This document shows, piece by piece, positions 24,627 to 34,449 of a DNA stretch of 64,000 nt; positions within the stretch are counted from its first letter, which is position 1; the number at the start of each line of letters is the position of its first letter. This DNA is from Chryseobacterium viscerum (lineage in GTDB: Bacteria > Bacteroidota > Bacteroidia > Flavobacteriales > Weeksellaceae). The notes below the pieces were generated by a model. The model saw only the letters and a program-made list of their open reading frames with translations. It was not told where the DNA came from and did not search any database. A program made the position numbers and the translations under genes. The DNA lies in assembly GCF_002899945.2 (NCBI RefSeq), contig NZ_PPEG02000010.1:186001-250000 (forward strand), given 5' to 3'.

Positions 24627-25271
24627 TTAAGGAATTAAAATCTTTTCCCCGCCAAATTTCGGTTCTACTCCGAAAAGAAGATCCCAGTATGCTTTAGCTT
24701 TGGCAAGATACTCTCTCATATTAGTCTTTAAGCCTGCATATTTATTAACATCGGCTGCATTATACCCAAAGGCTTCCATCCCATTTTTTCTGGCAAGGAA
24801 AACGGCTCTTTCATTATGGAATTTCTGAGAAATGATGATCAGCTTTGTCTGGCTGAAAATATCTTTTGCCCTTACCACAGAATCCAGCGTTCGGAATCCG
24901 GCATGATCCATAATGATCTTATCCTGTGGAATTCCACTCTCCATCAATGCCTGCTGCATATCTTCAGGTTCGTTATAATCTTTGGTGCTGTTGTCACCAC
25001 TGACGATGATGTACTGTATTTTTCCGCTTTTAAATAAGTCTGCAGCAGCTTTAATTCTGTTGTAGAAATAAGCGTTCGGTGTTCCGTTGCTTAATGTTTT
25101 TCCAGTGCCCAGCAGCAGTCCGGTTTTGGCTTCCGGTACATCAGCAATAGTATAGGAAACGAAGGATTCGCTGTCCTTTTTAATGCTGTAATTGGCCCAG
25201 GCAATAAAAATAATTCCTGCAACCAGAAGAAGCAGGAAAATTTTAAAAATATTTTTGATTATTTTTTTCAT
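24627..25271 (-). CDS. SanA/YdcF-type DUF218 membrane protein
   Basis: The 214-residue protein has an N-terminal membrane anchor (residues 8-27) and a DUF218 domain with GLLLGTGKTLSNGTPN, YIIVSGDNSTKDYNEPEDM and ERAVFLARKNG, as in SanA. SanA-type proteins affect envelope barrier function, but the biochemistry is unsettled. It lies 16 bases after lspA on the same strand, so it may be part of that operon. Confidence 0.85.
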   Translation of the reverse strand: MKKIIKNIFKIFLLLLVAGIIFIAWANYSIKKDSESFVSYTIADVPEAKTGLLLGTGKTLSNGTPNAYFYNRIKAAADLFKSGKIQYIIVSGDNSTKDYNEPEDMQQALMESGIPQDKIIMDHAGFRTLDSVVRAKDIFSQTKLIIISQKFHNERAVFLARKNGMEAFGYNAADVNKYAGLKTNMREYLAKAKAYWDLLFGVEPKFGGEKILIP

Positions 25272-25286
25272 CCGAAAATAGATCTT

Positions 25287-25925
25287 TTAAAACTCAAGCC
25301 CATTCGGGAATGCTTTTTTCCTGAAGATTAATAGGAATGCTGCTCCTACAGTAATAGCAGAATCTGCTACATTGAAAATATATTTGAAGAATTCAAAATG
25401 CTTTCCTCCTATTAGCGGCCAGCTTTCAGGAACAGTCCAATCTACCAATGGGAAGTGAAGCATATCTACCACACACCCTTTCATAAAAGTAGAATATCCA
25501 TGTCCGAAAGGAGCCATTTTAGAAATTCCGCCATAGCCTATCCATCGGTCAATGCTTGGATCATAAAGGGTTCCGCTGTCGAAGATCATTCCGTAGAACA
25601 TTCCGTCGATAAGGTTTCCGATAGCTCCTGCAAAGATGATAGCCATAGGAATCAAAAGATAATTGGAAGCCCCTTCTTTTAACCATTTTTTAAACATGTA
25701 CACCATTCCTCCGATAAGGAAAACTCTTAGGATAACCAGGAAATATTTTCCGATAATTCCTCCAAAGTGAAATCCATAGGCCATTCCCGGGTTTTCCACA
25801 AAGGTTAGCTTAAAGCCTGGTAAAACAGTTACACTATCATCCAGGTTAAAATGGGTTTTAATGTAAATTTTTGAAGCCTGGTCAATTAACAACACTAAAA
25901 ATGTTATCGCTAATATCTTTTTCAT
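25287..25925 (-). CDS. lspA: Lipoprotein signal peptidase
   Basis: The 212-residue membrane aspartyl protease cleaves the signal peptide of prolipoproteins at the inner membrane. The catalytic Asp107 (GNLIDG) and Asp188 (FNVADSAI) are present, as is the FVENPGMAYG segment. A roughly 70-residue insertion between the two catalytic regions makes it longer than the E. coli enzyme, a form common in Bacteroidota. Its start overlaps the stop of the DUF2683-like gene by one base. Confidence 0.94.
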   Translation of the reverse strand: MKKILAITFLVLLIDQASKIYIKTHFNLDDSVTVLPGFKLTFVENPGMAYGFHFGGIIGKYFLVILRVFLIGGMVYMFKKWLKEGASNYLLIPMAIIFAGAIGNLIDGMFYGMIFDSGTLYDPSIDRWIGYGGISKMAPFGHGYSTFMKGCVVDMLHFPLVDWTVPESWPLIGGKHFEFFKYIFNVADSAITVGAAFLLIFRKKAFPNGLEF

Positions 25926-26125
25926 TACTGTTGTCCTTTAGGTTTTGAAGGTTTTGCAGCAGCAGGTTTTACATTTTTATTATCGCTTGCTTTCTTGATC
26001 ACTTTCTGTCCGTTATACGAACTCTTGACGTGAGCTTTTTCAAACTTAATGTTCATTTCTTTCAGAACAGTTTTCAGGGCACTCAGCTCCATTGCATTTT
26101 TTGGATGTACTATAATAGATTCCAT
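25925..26125 (-). CDS. Small DUF2683-like protein
   Basis: The 66-residue protein has the pattern IIVHPKNAMELSALKTVLKE and then a short basic Lys/Pro/Ala tail. This fits the DUF2683 family of unknown function. It overlaps lspA by one base and so is probably translationally coupled to it. Confidence 0.65.
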   Translation of the reverse strand: MESIIVHPKNAMELSALKTVLKEMNIKFEKAHVKSSYNGQKVIKKASDNKNVKPAAAKPSKPKGQQ

Positions 26126-26141
26126 TTCTTATATTTAATTT

Positions 26142-26387
26142 TTACATTTTGGACAATTCGTCGAGCCGTTTTCTTTCTTTTTCTGACAAATCATTGACTC
26201 CGTTTTTGCCCATTTTGCTCAAAAGTTTGTCGATTTCTCTTTCCCTGTCACGCTTATCAGAATTGAATTGATCGTCAATAGTATAGTTCTTCTTCTGATC
26301 AGGGAAGAATCTGTTTTTGATCCATTCTCTGTTGAAAAACAACAATACTACTGCAACAATAGCTCCCAAAATTAATAATCCGCTCAT
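26142..26387 (-). CDS. Small membrane-anchored protein
   Basis: The 81-residue protein starts with one membrane helix (SGLLILGAIVAVVLLFF, residues 2-18), followed by a strongly charged helical region ending SEKERKRLDELSKM. I do not recognise a defined function. It lies in the lspA gene run, 16 bases upstream of the DUF2683-like gene. Confidence 0.6.
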   Translation of the reverse strand: MSGLLILGAIVAVVLLFFNREWIKNRFFPDQKKNYTIDDQFNSDKRDREREIDKLLSKMGKNGVNDLSEKERKRLDELSKM

Positions 26388-26465
26388 GGGTATACATTAA
26401 AAATTAGGTCTATAAAGTATCCGTGAATACAATATAAACCCAATATTATTTTACAAACCTTACGG

Positions 26466-26846
26466 CTATTTTTGCATATTTTTCGCTTCGATGCTCAGCG
26501 TAGCGTGAGGAACGGCTAAAAGTCTTTCCTTTGGAATCAATTTTCCTGTTACTCTGCAAACACCATACGTTTTGTTTTCGATTCTGATCAAAGCATTTTT
26601 AAGGTCACGCACGAATTTTTCCTGTCTTCCTGCCAAAATAGAGTTCTGCTCTTTGCTCAGCGTTTCTGCTCCTTCTTCAAAAGCTTTGAAGGTAGGAGAG
26701 GTATCATCAGTTCCATTATTCTGGTCATTGATGAAACTTTCTCTGATAAGCTGAAGATCTTTTTCTGCTTTTTCTATTTTTTCTTTTATGATCGCTTTAA
26801 ATTCCTGTAAATCAGCATCGCTGTATCTAACTCTTTCGTCTGACAT
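26466..26846 (-). CDS. TraR/DksA-family protein with degenerate zinc finger
   Basis: The 126-residue protein has a long N-terminal coiled coil (residues 9-95, for example LQEFKAIIKEKIEKAEKDLQ) and a DksA-type C-terminal segment YGVCRVTGKLIPKERLLAVP. Only one of the four zinc-binding Cys remains: the partner positions are Thr and Ile/Ala (CRVTG, LSIEAK). It could still bind the RNA polymerase secondary channel as DksA does. It probably heads the operon that includes lspA. Confidence 0.8.
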   Translation of the reverse strand: MSDERVRYSDADLQEFKAIIKEKIEKAEKDLQLIRESFINDQNNGTDDTSPTFKAFEEGAETLSKEQNSILAGRQEKFVRDLKNALIRIENKTYGVCRVTGKLIPKERLLAVPHATLSIEAKNMQK

Positions 26847-26904
26847 ATTCTTTCTCTTTTTTAATAAAATTATGAAATGGAATTTGAAATATAATAACTA
26901 TATG

Positions 26905-29900
26905 TTAATTTTTTTCAACATTTATCTTAAAATTAACCTCATCTATTTCTATTTCGTTAAAATTTGAAAGTGAAGATACAATTTCTATTTTATTTGACAA
27001 GACTTCAGAAGAAATATATTCCTCATTTTTCTTAATATCATCAAGGAATGGAGAGTTTTCTTCAATGGAGATATTAATCCTGTCTGTCAGTTCAAAGTCC
27101 TTATCTTTTCGCAGATTTTGAATTCTATTAATGAACTCCCTTGCGATCCCTTCAGATTTTAATTCATCGGTTAACGTCAAATCTAATGCCACAGTTGTTT
27201 TTCCGTCGGAAGTAACCGTCCATCCCGGGATGTCTTTAGTTGAGATTTCCACATCATCAAGAGTGATCTCATATCCCTGAATATCAAGTTTTCCTTCTTT
27301 TTCAAGACCGGCAATCTGTTCTGTGCTAAGATTGGCAATCTCTGCACCTACTACCTTCATGTCTTTTCCTAATTTAGGGCCAAGAGCTTTGAAGTTAGGC
27401 TTTATCTGTTTTACAATTAAGTGAGATGCTTCTTCAGCATTGATTAACTGTAGTTCTTTTACATTTACTTCCTGTTTGATCAGATCAGCCACAGCAAGAA
27501 TCTGTTCTTCCGTTTTCTTATCCAATACAGGAACCAATACTTTTTGTAACGGCTGACGAACTTTTACATTTTCTTTCTTTCTCAATGAGAAAACCATACT
27601 GGTAATATTCTGAGCCAAATGCGTTTTTTCAACCAGGTCCTGATCGATTAAGCTTTCATCAGCTATTGGGAAGTCCGTTAAGTGTATCGATTCAAAACTT
27701 TCTTTTCCGGTTACTTTATTTAAATCCTGGTATAATTGATCCATAAAGAACGGAGCAATAGGAGCAGATAGCTTTGCAACTGTCTCAAGACAAGTGTATA
27801 AAGTCTGGTAAGCAGAGATCTTGTCATCAGAATAATCTCCTTTCCAGAAACGTCTTCTGCATAATCTTACATACCAGTTACTTAGATTGTCATTCACGAA
27901 GTTGCTGATCGCTCTTGCTACTCTTGTAGGCTCATAATCTTCATAGAATGCTTTCACATCCTTGATCAAAAGATTCAGTTCGGAAAGAACCCATCTGTCG
28001 ATTTCAGGACGGTTTTCCACCTCTTTTTCTGAATAGTTGAAGCCGTCCACATTCGCATACAAAGCAAAGAATGAATAGGTGTTATAAAGTGTTCCGAAGA
28101 ACTTTCTTCTTACCTCGTCAATTCCTTCAATATCAAACTTCAGGTTTTCCCATGGGTTCGCATTGGAGATCATATACCAACGTGTAGCATCCGGTCCGTA
28201 TACAGAAAGCGTTTCGAACGGATCTACCGCATTTCCTAAACGTTTTGACATCTTTTGTCCGTTCTTATCCAGAACAAGACCGTTACTCATTACATTTTTA
28301 TAAGCAACAGAATCAAACACAGCCGTTCCGATTGCGTGAAGCGTATAGAACCACCCACGAGTCTGGTCAACACCTTCTGCAATGAAATCAGCAGGGAATG
28401 CTTTGTTATTGTCTATTAATTCTTTGTTTTCGAAAGGATAATGCAACTGTGCATACGGCATAGAACCTGAATCGAACCAAACGTCGATCAAGTCGCTCTC
28501 ACGTCTCATTGCTTTTCCTGAATCAGAAACCAATACTATTTTGTCTACTACATTTTTGTGAAGATCCACAAGATCATAGTTAGATTCAGCCATATTTCCG
28601 ATGATGAAACCTTTGAACGGGTTTTCCGTCATCAATCCAGCTGCAATTGATTTTTCAATTTCGTTGTAAAGTTCTTCTACAGAACCGATGATCTTTTCTT
28701 CTTTCAGGTCATCTGTTCTCCAGATTGGCAACGGAATACCCCAATATCTTGAACGGGAAAGGTTCCAGTCGTTTACATTTTCCAACCAGTTGGCAAAACG
28801 TCCCTCTCCGGTAGCTTTCGGCTTCCAGTTGATTTCTTTGTTTAAATTAACCAGTCTGTCTTTTACAGCAGTCATTTTTACAAACCATGAATCCAATGGA
28901 TAGTACAAGACCGGTTTGTCTGTTCTCCAGCAGTGCGGATAAGAGTGGACATATTTCTCTACTTTGAAGGCCTTGTTTTCCGTTTTCAGCAGGATCGCAA
29001 GTTCTACATCCCAAGATTTCTCAGGAGCAGTTCCTTCATCGTAATATTCGTTTTTGATATAAGTCCCGGAGAATATCTCAGGAACATTTTCTCCTTTGAT
29101 GAATTTACCCTGTAAATCTACCAATGGTACAAGATTGTCGTTTTCATCCTTTACCAACATTGGTGGGATCTCAGGCTGAGCCATTTTAGCAACTCTCGCA
29201 TCATCAGCACCGAAAGTAGGCGCTGTGTGAACGATACCTGTACCGTCCTCAGTTGTTACGAAATCTCCTAATATTACTCTAAATGCATTCTCAGGATTGT
29301 CATTAGGTGTAAACCAAGGAACCAATTGCTCATATCTTGTATCAACAAGTTTTTCTCCTGTAAATTCTTTTACTATCTTGAAAGGAATTACTTTAGTCTC
29401 CGGAGTATAATTCGCAAAATCCTCATCTGTACCTTCTGCAAATTTTTTACCGAAAACCTTAGGTAAAAGAACACTCGATAAAACAACAGTTACAGGTTCA
29501 AATGTATATTGATTAAAGGTTTTCACTACAACATATTCAATATCTCTACCTACGGTAAGAGCGGTATTGGATGGCAGTGTCCATGGAGTCGTCGTCCATG
29601 CAAGGATATGTACATCTCCCTCAACATCATTGAACAATGCTGAAGAGTCTTTCTTCACTTTAAACTGAGCCACAACCGTTGTGTCTGAAACATCACGATA
29701 GGTCCCGGGCTGATTCAGCTCGTGAGAAGAAAGTCCTGTTCCTGCTTTTGGAGAGTAAGGCTGGATTGTGTAGCCTTTGTACAACAAGTCTTTGCTATAC
29801 AACTGCTTCAATAACCACCAAACGGTTTCCATATATTTTGACTTGTACGTGATGTACGGATCATCAAGATCTACCCAATATCCGATTTTCTCGGTAAGGG

Positions 29901-30300
29901 TATTCCATACATCCGTATAACGCATTACTGCTTCACGGCAAGCTTTGTTATAGTCTTCAATAGAGATTTTTTTGCCAATATCTTCTTTCGTAATTCCTAA
30001 TTCTTTTTCTACGCCTAGCTCTACAGGAAGTCCGTGTGTATCCCAACCCGCTTTACGGAAAACCTGTTTCCCGTTTTGGGTCTGATAACGACAGAAAATA
30101 TCCTTTAATGCTCTAGCCATTACGTGGTGAATTCCAGGCATACCGTTTGCTGAAGGTGGACCTTCATAAAAAACAAACTCAGGATTTCCCTGACGAATCT
30201 CAACACTCTTATTGAAAGTTTTATTTTGTTTCCAAAATTCCGCTACATTCTCTGCTACGTCAATAAGGTTGAGGTTTTTGTATTCTTTAAATTGGCTCAT
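26905..30300 (-). CDS. ileS: Isoleucine-tRNA ligase
   Basis: The 1131-residue class I synthetase has the HIGH-type motif GIHHVMARAL near residue 55-64, a large editing domain with the WTTTPWTLPSNTAL segment, and KMSKR in GQKMSKRLGNAVDPF. The length and the absence of a C-terminal zinc finger fit the eukaryote-like (class 2) IleRS type found in many Bacteroidota, which is often resistant to mupirocin; that resistance is an inference. Confidence 0.96.
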   Translation of the reverse strand: MSQFKEYKNLNLIDVAENVAEFWKQNKTFNKSVEIRQGNPEFVFYEGPPSANGMPGIHHVMARALKDIFCRYQTQNGKQVFRKAGWDTHGLPVELGVEKELGITKEDIGKKISIEDYNKACREAVMRYTDVWNTLTEKIGYWVDLDDPYITYKSKYMETVWWLLKQLYSKDLLYKGYTIQPYSPKAGTGLSSHELNQPGTYRDVSDTTVVAQFKVKKDSSALFNDVEGDVHILAWTTTPWTLPSNTALTVGRDIEYVVVKTFNQYTFEPVTVVLSSVLLPKVFGKKFAEGTDEDFANYTPETKVIPFKIVKEFTGEKLVDTRYEQLVPWFTPNDNPENAFRVILGDFVTTEDGTGIVHTAPTFGADDARVAKMAQPEIPPMLVKDENDNLVPLVDLQGKFIKGENVPEIFSGTYIKNEYYDEGTAPEKSWDVELAILLKTENKAFKVEKYVHSYPHCWRTDKPVLYYPLDSWFVKMTAVKDRLVNLNKEINWKPKATGEGRFANWLENVNDWNLSRSRYWGIPLPIWRTDDLKEEKIIGSVEELYNEIEKSIAAGLMTENPFKGFIIGNMAESNYDLVDLHKNVVDKIVLVSDSGKAMRRESDLIDVWFDSGSMPYAQLHYPFENKELIDNNKAFPADFIAEGVDQTRGWFYTLHAIGTAVFDSVAYKNVMSNGLVLDKNGQKMSKRLGNAVDPFETLSVYGPDATRWYMISNANPWENLKFDIEGIDEVRRKFFGTLYNTYSFFALYANVDGFNYSEKEVENRPEIDRWVLSELNLLIKDVKAFYEDYEPTRVARAISNFVNDNLSNWYVRLCRRRFWKGDYSDDKISAYQTLYTCLETVAKLSAPIAPFFMDQLYQDLNKVTGKESFESIHLTDFPIADESLIDQDLVEKTHLAQNITSMVFSLRKKENVKVRQPLQKVLVPVLDKKTEEQILAVADLIKQEVNVKELQLINAEEASHLIVKQIKPNFKALGPKLGKDMKVVGAEIANLSTEQIAGLEKEGKLDIQGYEITLDDVEISTKDIPGWTVTSDGKTTVALDLTLTDELKSEGIAREFINRIQNLRKDKDFELTDRINISIEENSPFLDDIKKNEEYISSEVLSNKIEIVSSLSNFNEIEIDEVNFKINVEKN

Positions 30301-30336
30301 TGTAAATATCTCAATATCGTTGATTAATTAAGTCTG

Positions 30337-30344
30337 CAAATTTA
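30337..30344 (-). promoter_or_regulatory. ileS -7 box
   Basis: TAAATTTG on the minus strand, 36 bases before the ileS start, matches the consensus. The spacing to the start is the same as for trpS. Confidence 0.55.
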
Positions 30345-30501
30345 CTAAAATTTGTCGGTTTATAATATATGTTTTATTTAGGTAATTTCTATTAAAAAGT
30401 TCAATCTCAGAAATATAAATAAAGAAAGTGCTGAAAAGTGAATGATGAGTAGCGAATAAGTAAGTTTTCTTTGGTGTTTTTAGATGAACTTTAGGGTGTT
30501 T

Positions 30502-30625
30502 AATTCAATAGAAGCGGGCTTTAGCCCGCTTAAAAATAAGATCATAATCCATCAGCTTTAGCCCAAACTAAAAAATAACTTATCACTATTTCATTCAGGC
30601 TCATCTGTGAGAATTTGCAGGAAAA
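30502..30625. repeat. Dispersed intergenic element, copy 2
   Basis: TTCAATAGAAGCGGGCTTTA leads into the palindrome GCGGGCTTTAGCCCGC, then CAGCTTTAGCCCAAAC and a tail TCATCTGTGAGAATTTGCAG. The layout matches copy 1 at 24489-24610. The element fills most of the gap between ileS and the M23 peptidase gene. Confidence 0.7.
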
Positions 30626-30683
30626 AATAAAAGCTAATACTTAAAAATTCGTATATTTAAGTAGACGTAAACCCAAATGCTGT

Positions 30684-32372
30684 ATGAAAATCTTTTATCA
30701 AATGATGCTTTTTGTTTGTTGTATCAACATCAGCATTGTACAAGCTCAAAATAATTACCCCCAGAATTATTTCCGAAATCCTTTAAACATCCCCATGCAG
30801 CTGGCGGCTAACTTCGGAGCTGTCCGGACCAATCACTTTCATATGGGACTGGATCTGAGAACCAACAGTCAGGAGAATTTACCGGTTCTTGCAGCGGCAG
30901 AAGGCTATGTAAGCAGAATAAAAGTGGAACGATATGGTTTTGGAAATGCCGTGTACATTACGCATCCCAATGGTTATACCACAGTGTATGCCCATTTGAA
31001 CAAATACTTTGACAAACTTGATGAATATGTAAAAGAAAGACAGTATAAAGACGAAAAGTGGGAACAGGATATTACTTTTCAACCCGGGCAGTTTCCTGTA
31101 GAAAAAGGTCAGCAAATTGCTTTGAGTGGAAATACCGGAGGCTCGGCAGGACCACATCTGCATTTTGAAATAAGAGATACCAAAACAGAAGAATGTATCA
31201 ATCCGTTACTTTTTGGGTTTGCTATTCCTGATACTATAGCACCCATTATCAGTGGGCTTTACTGGTATGACAGACGTTTCAGTACTTATGAACCCGGTGC
31301 AAATGGAATTGCTGTAAAAAAAGCGGGAAATGTTTATACTTCTAACCTTGTTCAGGTAAATTCTCCGGAAATAAGTTTTGCTATTAAAGCAGTAGATAAG
31401 GCCAATCAAGGGTTTAATCTTGGGATTTATAATGCAGAACTATTAATGGATGGCAAGCTCATTTACAGTTTTAAAATTGATAAAGTACACTATGATGATA
31501 CCCGATACATCAACGGTTGTATAGATTATGCAAAATTTATCAGGGATAAAATGGGGATTCAACATTTGTCTTCCTTACCGGGAATGAAGCTTCAGAATTA
31601 CAGTTTTCCAAATTTAACAGGGATGATCAAACTTCAGGACGAGAATGTTCATACCATTGAAATTATTCTGAAAGATGTCAAAGGAAACACGAGCCGTTTA
31701 ACAACAAAACTTCAGTTAAATAAAACTTCAGAAAAAATATCTTCCACAGGTAAGACCGTATTGCCTAATGAAGGGAAAACAGTTACGACCGAAAATGCAG
31801 AGATTAATTTCAGTAAAAATGCAGTTTATGATGCCGTAAATTTCAACGCCTATGAAAAATCGGATACTGATCCGAATGCCGTTTCAAATAGTATTGTTTT
31901 ACATAGCCCATACATTCCCGTTCAGGATGAATATACTTTAAAGATAAAAGCTAATCGAAAATTGTCCAATACAGAAAAAGATAAAGCTGTTATTCTCCTT
32001 GATTATGGTAGTGATAATAATGTTGTCAAGGTAAAATGGAATGGTGATTGGGCAGAAGGAAAATTCAATAGATTAGGTACTGCAAAATTGTTGATTGACA
32101 ATAACCTGCCATCAGTTTCATCAGGCTGGGCCGAAGGGGCTTTGGTCAACAGCAGTTCTTTACGGTTAAAAGGCACAACTAAAATAGGAGATATTATTTC
32201 ATTCCGTGCCGAACTGGACGGGAAATGGCTGCGTTTTGTCCGTATAAAAGATGATTTTGTTTATACTTTTGATGAAAAATGTCCCAAAGGATCAGGTTCT
32301 CATACTTTAAAAGTGACAACTATCAATACTGCTGGAAATACCAATACGCAAACTTTTACGTTTCAGAGATAA
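30684..32372 (+). CDS. Secreted M23 (LytM-type) metallopeptidase
   Basis: The 562-residue protein has a signal peptide (MKIFYQMMLFVCCINISIVQA) and an M23 domain at about residues 40-180 with the zinc motifs NHFHMGLDLR (HxxxD) and GPHLHFEIRD (HxH). Beta-sandwich-like regions follow. It probably cleaves peptidoglycan cross-links in the periplasm, or acts as an activator of another hydrolase. The promoter-like TATATTTA lies about 30 bases upstream. It is unlikely to belong to the pigment operon. Confidence 0.9.
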   Translation: MKIFYQMMLFVCCINISIVQAQNNYPQNYFRNPLNIPMQLAANFGAVRTNHFHMGLDLRTNSQENLPVLAAAEGYVSRIKVERYGFGNAVYITHPNGYTTVYAHLNKYFDKLDEYVKERQYKDEKWEQDITFQPGQFPVEKGQQIALSGNTGGSAGPHLHFEIRDTKTEECINPLLFGFAIPDTIAPIISGLYWYDRRFSTYEPGANGIAVKKAGNVYTSNLVQVNSPEISFAIKAVDKANQGFNLGIYNAELLMDGKLIYSFKIDKVHYDDTRYINGCIDYAKFIRDKMGIQHLSSLPGMKLQNYSFPNLTGMIKLQDENVHTIEIILKDVKGNTSRLTTKLQLNKTSEKISSTGKTVLPNEGKTVTTENAEINFSKNAVYDAVNFNAYEKSDTDPNAVSNSIVLHSPYIPVQDEYTLKIKANRKLSNTEKDKAVILLDYGSDNNVVKVKWNGDWAEGKFNRLGTAKLLIDNNLPSVSSGWAEGALVNSSSLRLKGTTKIGDIISFRAELDGKWLRFVRIKDDFVYTFDEKCPKGSGSHTLKVTTINTAGNTNTQTFTFQR

Positions 32373-32411
32373 ATAGCCCCTTAATACTTTAATCTTTTAA
32401 TTTTAATTAAA

Positions 32412-32419
32412 TAAATTTG
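32412..32419 (+). promoter_or_regulatory. -7 box TAAATTTG at the start of the flexirubin plus-strand half
   Basis: Consensus box 20 bases before the TTG start of the aryl ligase. No clear TTG -33 element. Confidence 0.5.
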
Positions 32420-32439
32420 CTCTTTAAAAATTAAAATCA

Positions 32440-33732
32440 TTGGAATTTCATCCGTCAATCGAGAAAGCAGATATTCAGGAAATAAAAAAGTTTCAGGAAG
32501 GAAAACTTCATGAGCTTTTGGATTATCTTGAAAATCATTCACCCTTTTATCAGAAACTGTTCAAAGAAAAAAATATCCGTATTGCTGATATCCGTACTTT
32601 GGAGGACCTTCAGAGAATTCCTACGACCACGAAGAATGATCTGCAGCAGTACAACCATGATTTTTTCTGCATAACACCGGATAAGATTGTTGATTACAGT
32701 ACCACTTCCGGAACCTTAGGAGATCCCGTTACTTTCGGGCTTTCTGACAGTGACCTTGAAAGACTGGCTTACAATGAAGCAATTTCATTTGCCTGTGCAG
32801 GAATTCAGAAAGGAGACGTTGTTCAGATGATTACCACCATAGACAAGCGGTTTATGGCGGGTCTTGCTTATTTTTTAGGCTTAAGAAAAATGGGGGCAAG
32901 TGTGGTGAGAATGGGTCCCGGAATTCCTGAGCTGCAATGGGATTCTATTTTCAGATACAAACCTAAATACCTGATTACCGTGCCTTCTTTTCTGCTGAAA
33001 ATGATTGATTATGCTGAAAAACATGGATTGGATTATAAAAATTCAAGTGTTTATGGGGCTGTATGCATCGGGGAAAGCATCAAAAATCAGGATTTTACAG
33101 ATAATATTCTTTCGCAGAAGATCAAAGAAAAATGGGATATAAAACTGTTTTCAACGTATGCTTCTACCGAAATGAGTACCGCTTTTACAGAATGTGAATT
33201 TCAGATCGGAGGACACCATCACCCGGAATTAATTATTACAGAAATTTTGGATGATAGCGGCAATCCGGTGAAAGAAGGAGAAAATGGTGAACTAACGATC
33301 ACCACTTTAGGAGTTGAGGCCATTCCTCTGTTAAGATTTAAAACCGGAGATATTGTAAAAGCCCACTATGAGCCTTGCCCGTGTGGAAGAAATACGATGA
33401 GGTTAGGACCTGTAGTCGGAAGGAAACAGCAGATGATCAAATACAAAGGAACAACCTTGTATCCGCCGGCAATGAATGATATTCTGAATGATTTTACTAC
33501 TATTCTGTGCTATCAGATTGTCATTCAGGCTAATGAAATTGGTCTTGACGAAATTATCATTAAACTGAGCACAGAAGAAGATCACGATAGCTTTGTCAAT
33601 GAAGTGAGAGATCATTTCCGTGCAAAATTGAGAGTAAGCCCAAAAATCGAAATCATAGATTTTGATATCTTGTCTAAGACTGTTTTTAATCCAAACAGCA
33701 GAAAACCAATTACTTTTATTGATTTAAGATAA
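32440..33732 (+). CDS. AMP-dependent aryl ligase, phenylacetate-CoA ligase family
   Basis: The frame starts with TTG at 32440 (LEFHPSIEKAD), with no better ATG nearby, so I accept the rare start. The 430-residue adenylate-forming enzyme has the phosphate-binding motif YSTTSGTLGDPVTFG and the ATP motif STYASTEMSTAF, with GENGELTITTLGVEAIPLLR later. In flexirubin clusters such a ligase activates the aryl starter, probably 4-hydroxycinnamate, for loading on an ACP. The tyrosine ammonia-lyase gene lies 2 kb downstream. Confidence 0.87.
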   Translation: MEFHPSIEKADIQEIKKFQEGKLHELLDYLENHSPFYQKLFKEKNIRIADIRTLEDLQRIPTTTKNDLQQYNHDFFCITPDKIVDYSTTSGTLGDPVTFGLSDSDLERLAYNEAISFACAGIQKGDVVQMITTIDKRFMAGLAYFLGLRKMGASVVRMGPGIPELQWDSIFRYKPKYLITVPSFLLKMIDYAEKHGLDYKNSSVYGAVCIGESIKNQDFTDNILSQKIKEKWDIKLFSTYASTEMSTAFTECEFQIGGHHHPELIITEILDDSGNPVKEGENGELTITTLGVEAIPLLRFKTGDIVKAHYEPCPCGRNTMRLGPVVGRKQQMIKYKGTTLYPPAMNDILNDFTTILCYQIVIQANEIGLDEIIIKLSTEEDHDSFVNEVRDHFRAKLRVSPKIEIIDFDILSKTVFNPNSRKPITFIDLR

Positions 33733-33771
33733 AATTAAATATAAAAGATATGTAAAAACGTCCTTTTTAAA

Positions 33772-33779
33772 TATCTTTG
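33772..33779 (+). promoter_or_regulatory. -7 box TATCTTTG
   Basis: Consensus box 28 bases before the ATG at 33808, giving the secreted protein gene its own promoter. Confidence 0.55.
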
Positions 33780-33807
33780 GCCACTTAAATAGTAAAACTA
33801 ATACACT

Positions 33808-34413
33808 ATGAAAAAATTATTATTGCTGCTTTTTGCAGTAATTGCAACAACAACATTTGCACAAGATAAAATCAACTTTGAACAAGGGAATTTTGACTTT
33901 TTAAAAGATCAGAAAGAAGTGAATGTTAAGTTTGTATTTGACAATGTTGCCTTTCACGAAAAGAACCTTACAGAAGCTCAGTATCTCGAAAACAGAAAAT
34001 CAGACATCACAGCTAAAAAAGGCCAGAATACCTGGGATAGCTGGAATACTCAATGGGAAAAATATAAAGCATCAGAATTTCTGGAGTTCTTTCTTAAAGG
34101 AATCAACGGGAAATCAAAAAAAGTATACTTCAGAAGTGATGTAAAAACGAAATATACTTTAATTATTGATACAAAATGGCTATATGCAGGCTGGTACGGC
34201 GGATTTATGGGAACTCAGCCAGCAAAATTAACTGCAAACCTGACATTTGTAGAAACAGATAATCCTTCAAATGTAGTAATGAAGCTAATCGCAGATAAAA
34301 TAGAAGGGAATAAAGGAAATGACGATCTTAATTGGGAATATGGAAGAATGGGTGCAGCCTACGAAATTACCGGGAAAAAATTAGCAAAAGAAATTAACGC
34401 AGTTGTAAAATAA
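33808..34413 (+). CDS. Secreted protein of unknown function
   Basis: The 201-residue protein has a signal peptide (MKKLLLLLFAVIATTTFAQ) and is rich in Trp and Lys, for example NTWDSWNTQWEKYKASEF. I do not recognise a domain. It has its own promoter box and terminator inside the pigment cluster. The WxxW spacing could suggest a hydrophobic ligand site, but that is speculation. Confidence 0.65.
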   Translation: MKKLLLLLFAVIATTTFAQDKINFEQGNFDFLKDQKEVNVKFVFDNVAFHEKNLTEAQYLENRKSDITAKKGQNTWDSWNTQWEKYKASEFLEFFLKGINGKSKKVYFRSDVKTKYTLIIDTKWLYAGWYGGFMGTQPAKLTANLTFVETDNPSNVVMKLIADKIEGNKGNDDLNWEYGRMGAAYEITGKKLAKEINAVVK

Positions 34414-34417
34414 AATA

Positions 34418-34449
34418 AAAACGGTCTGAAAATTCAGACCGTTTTTTTA
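34418..34449. terminator. Bidirectional terminator
   Basis: AACGGTCTGAA pairs with TTCAGACCGTT (34420-34430 and 34433-34443), with A residues before and T residues after, between convergent genes ending at 34413 and 34447. Confidence 0.88.
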
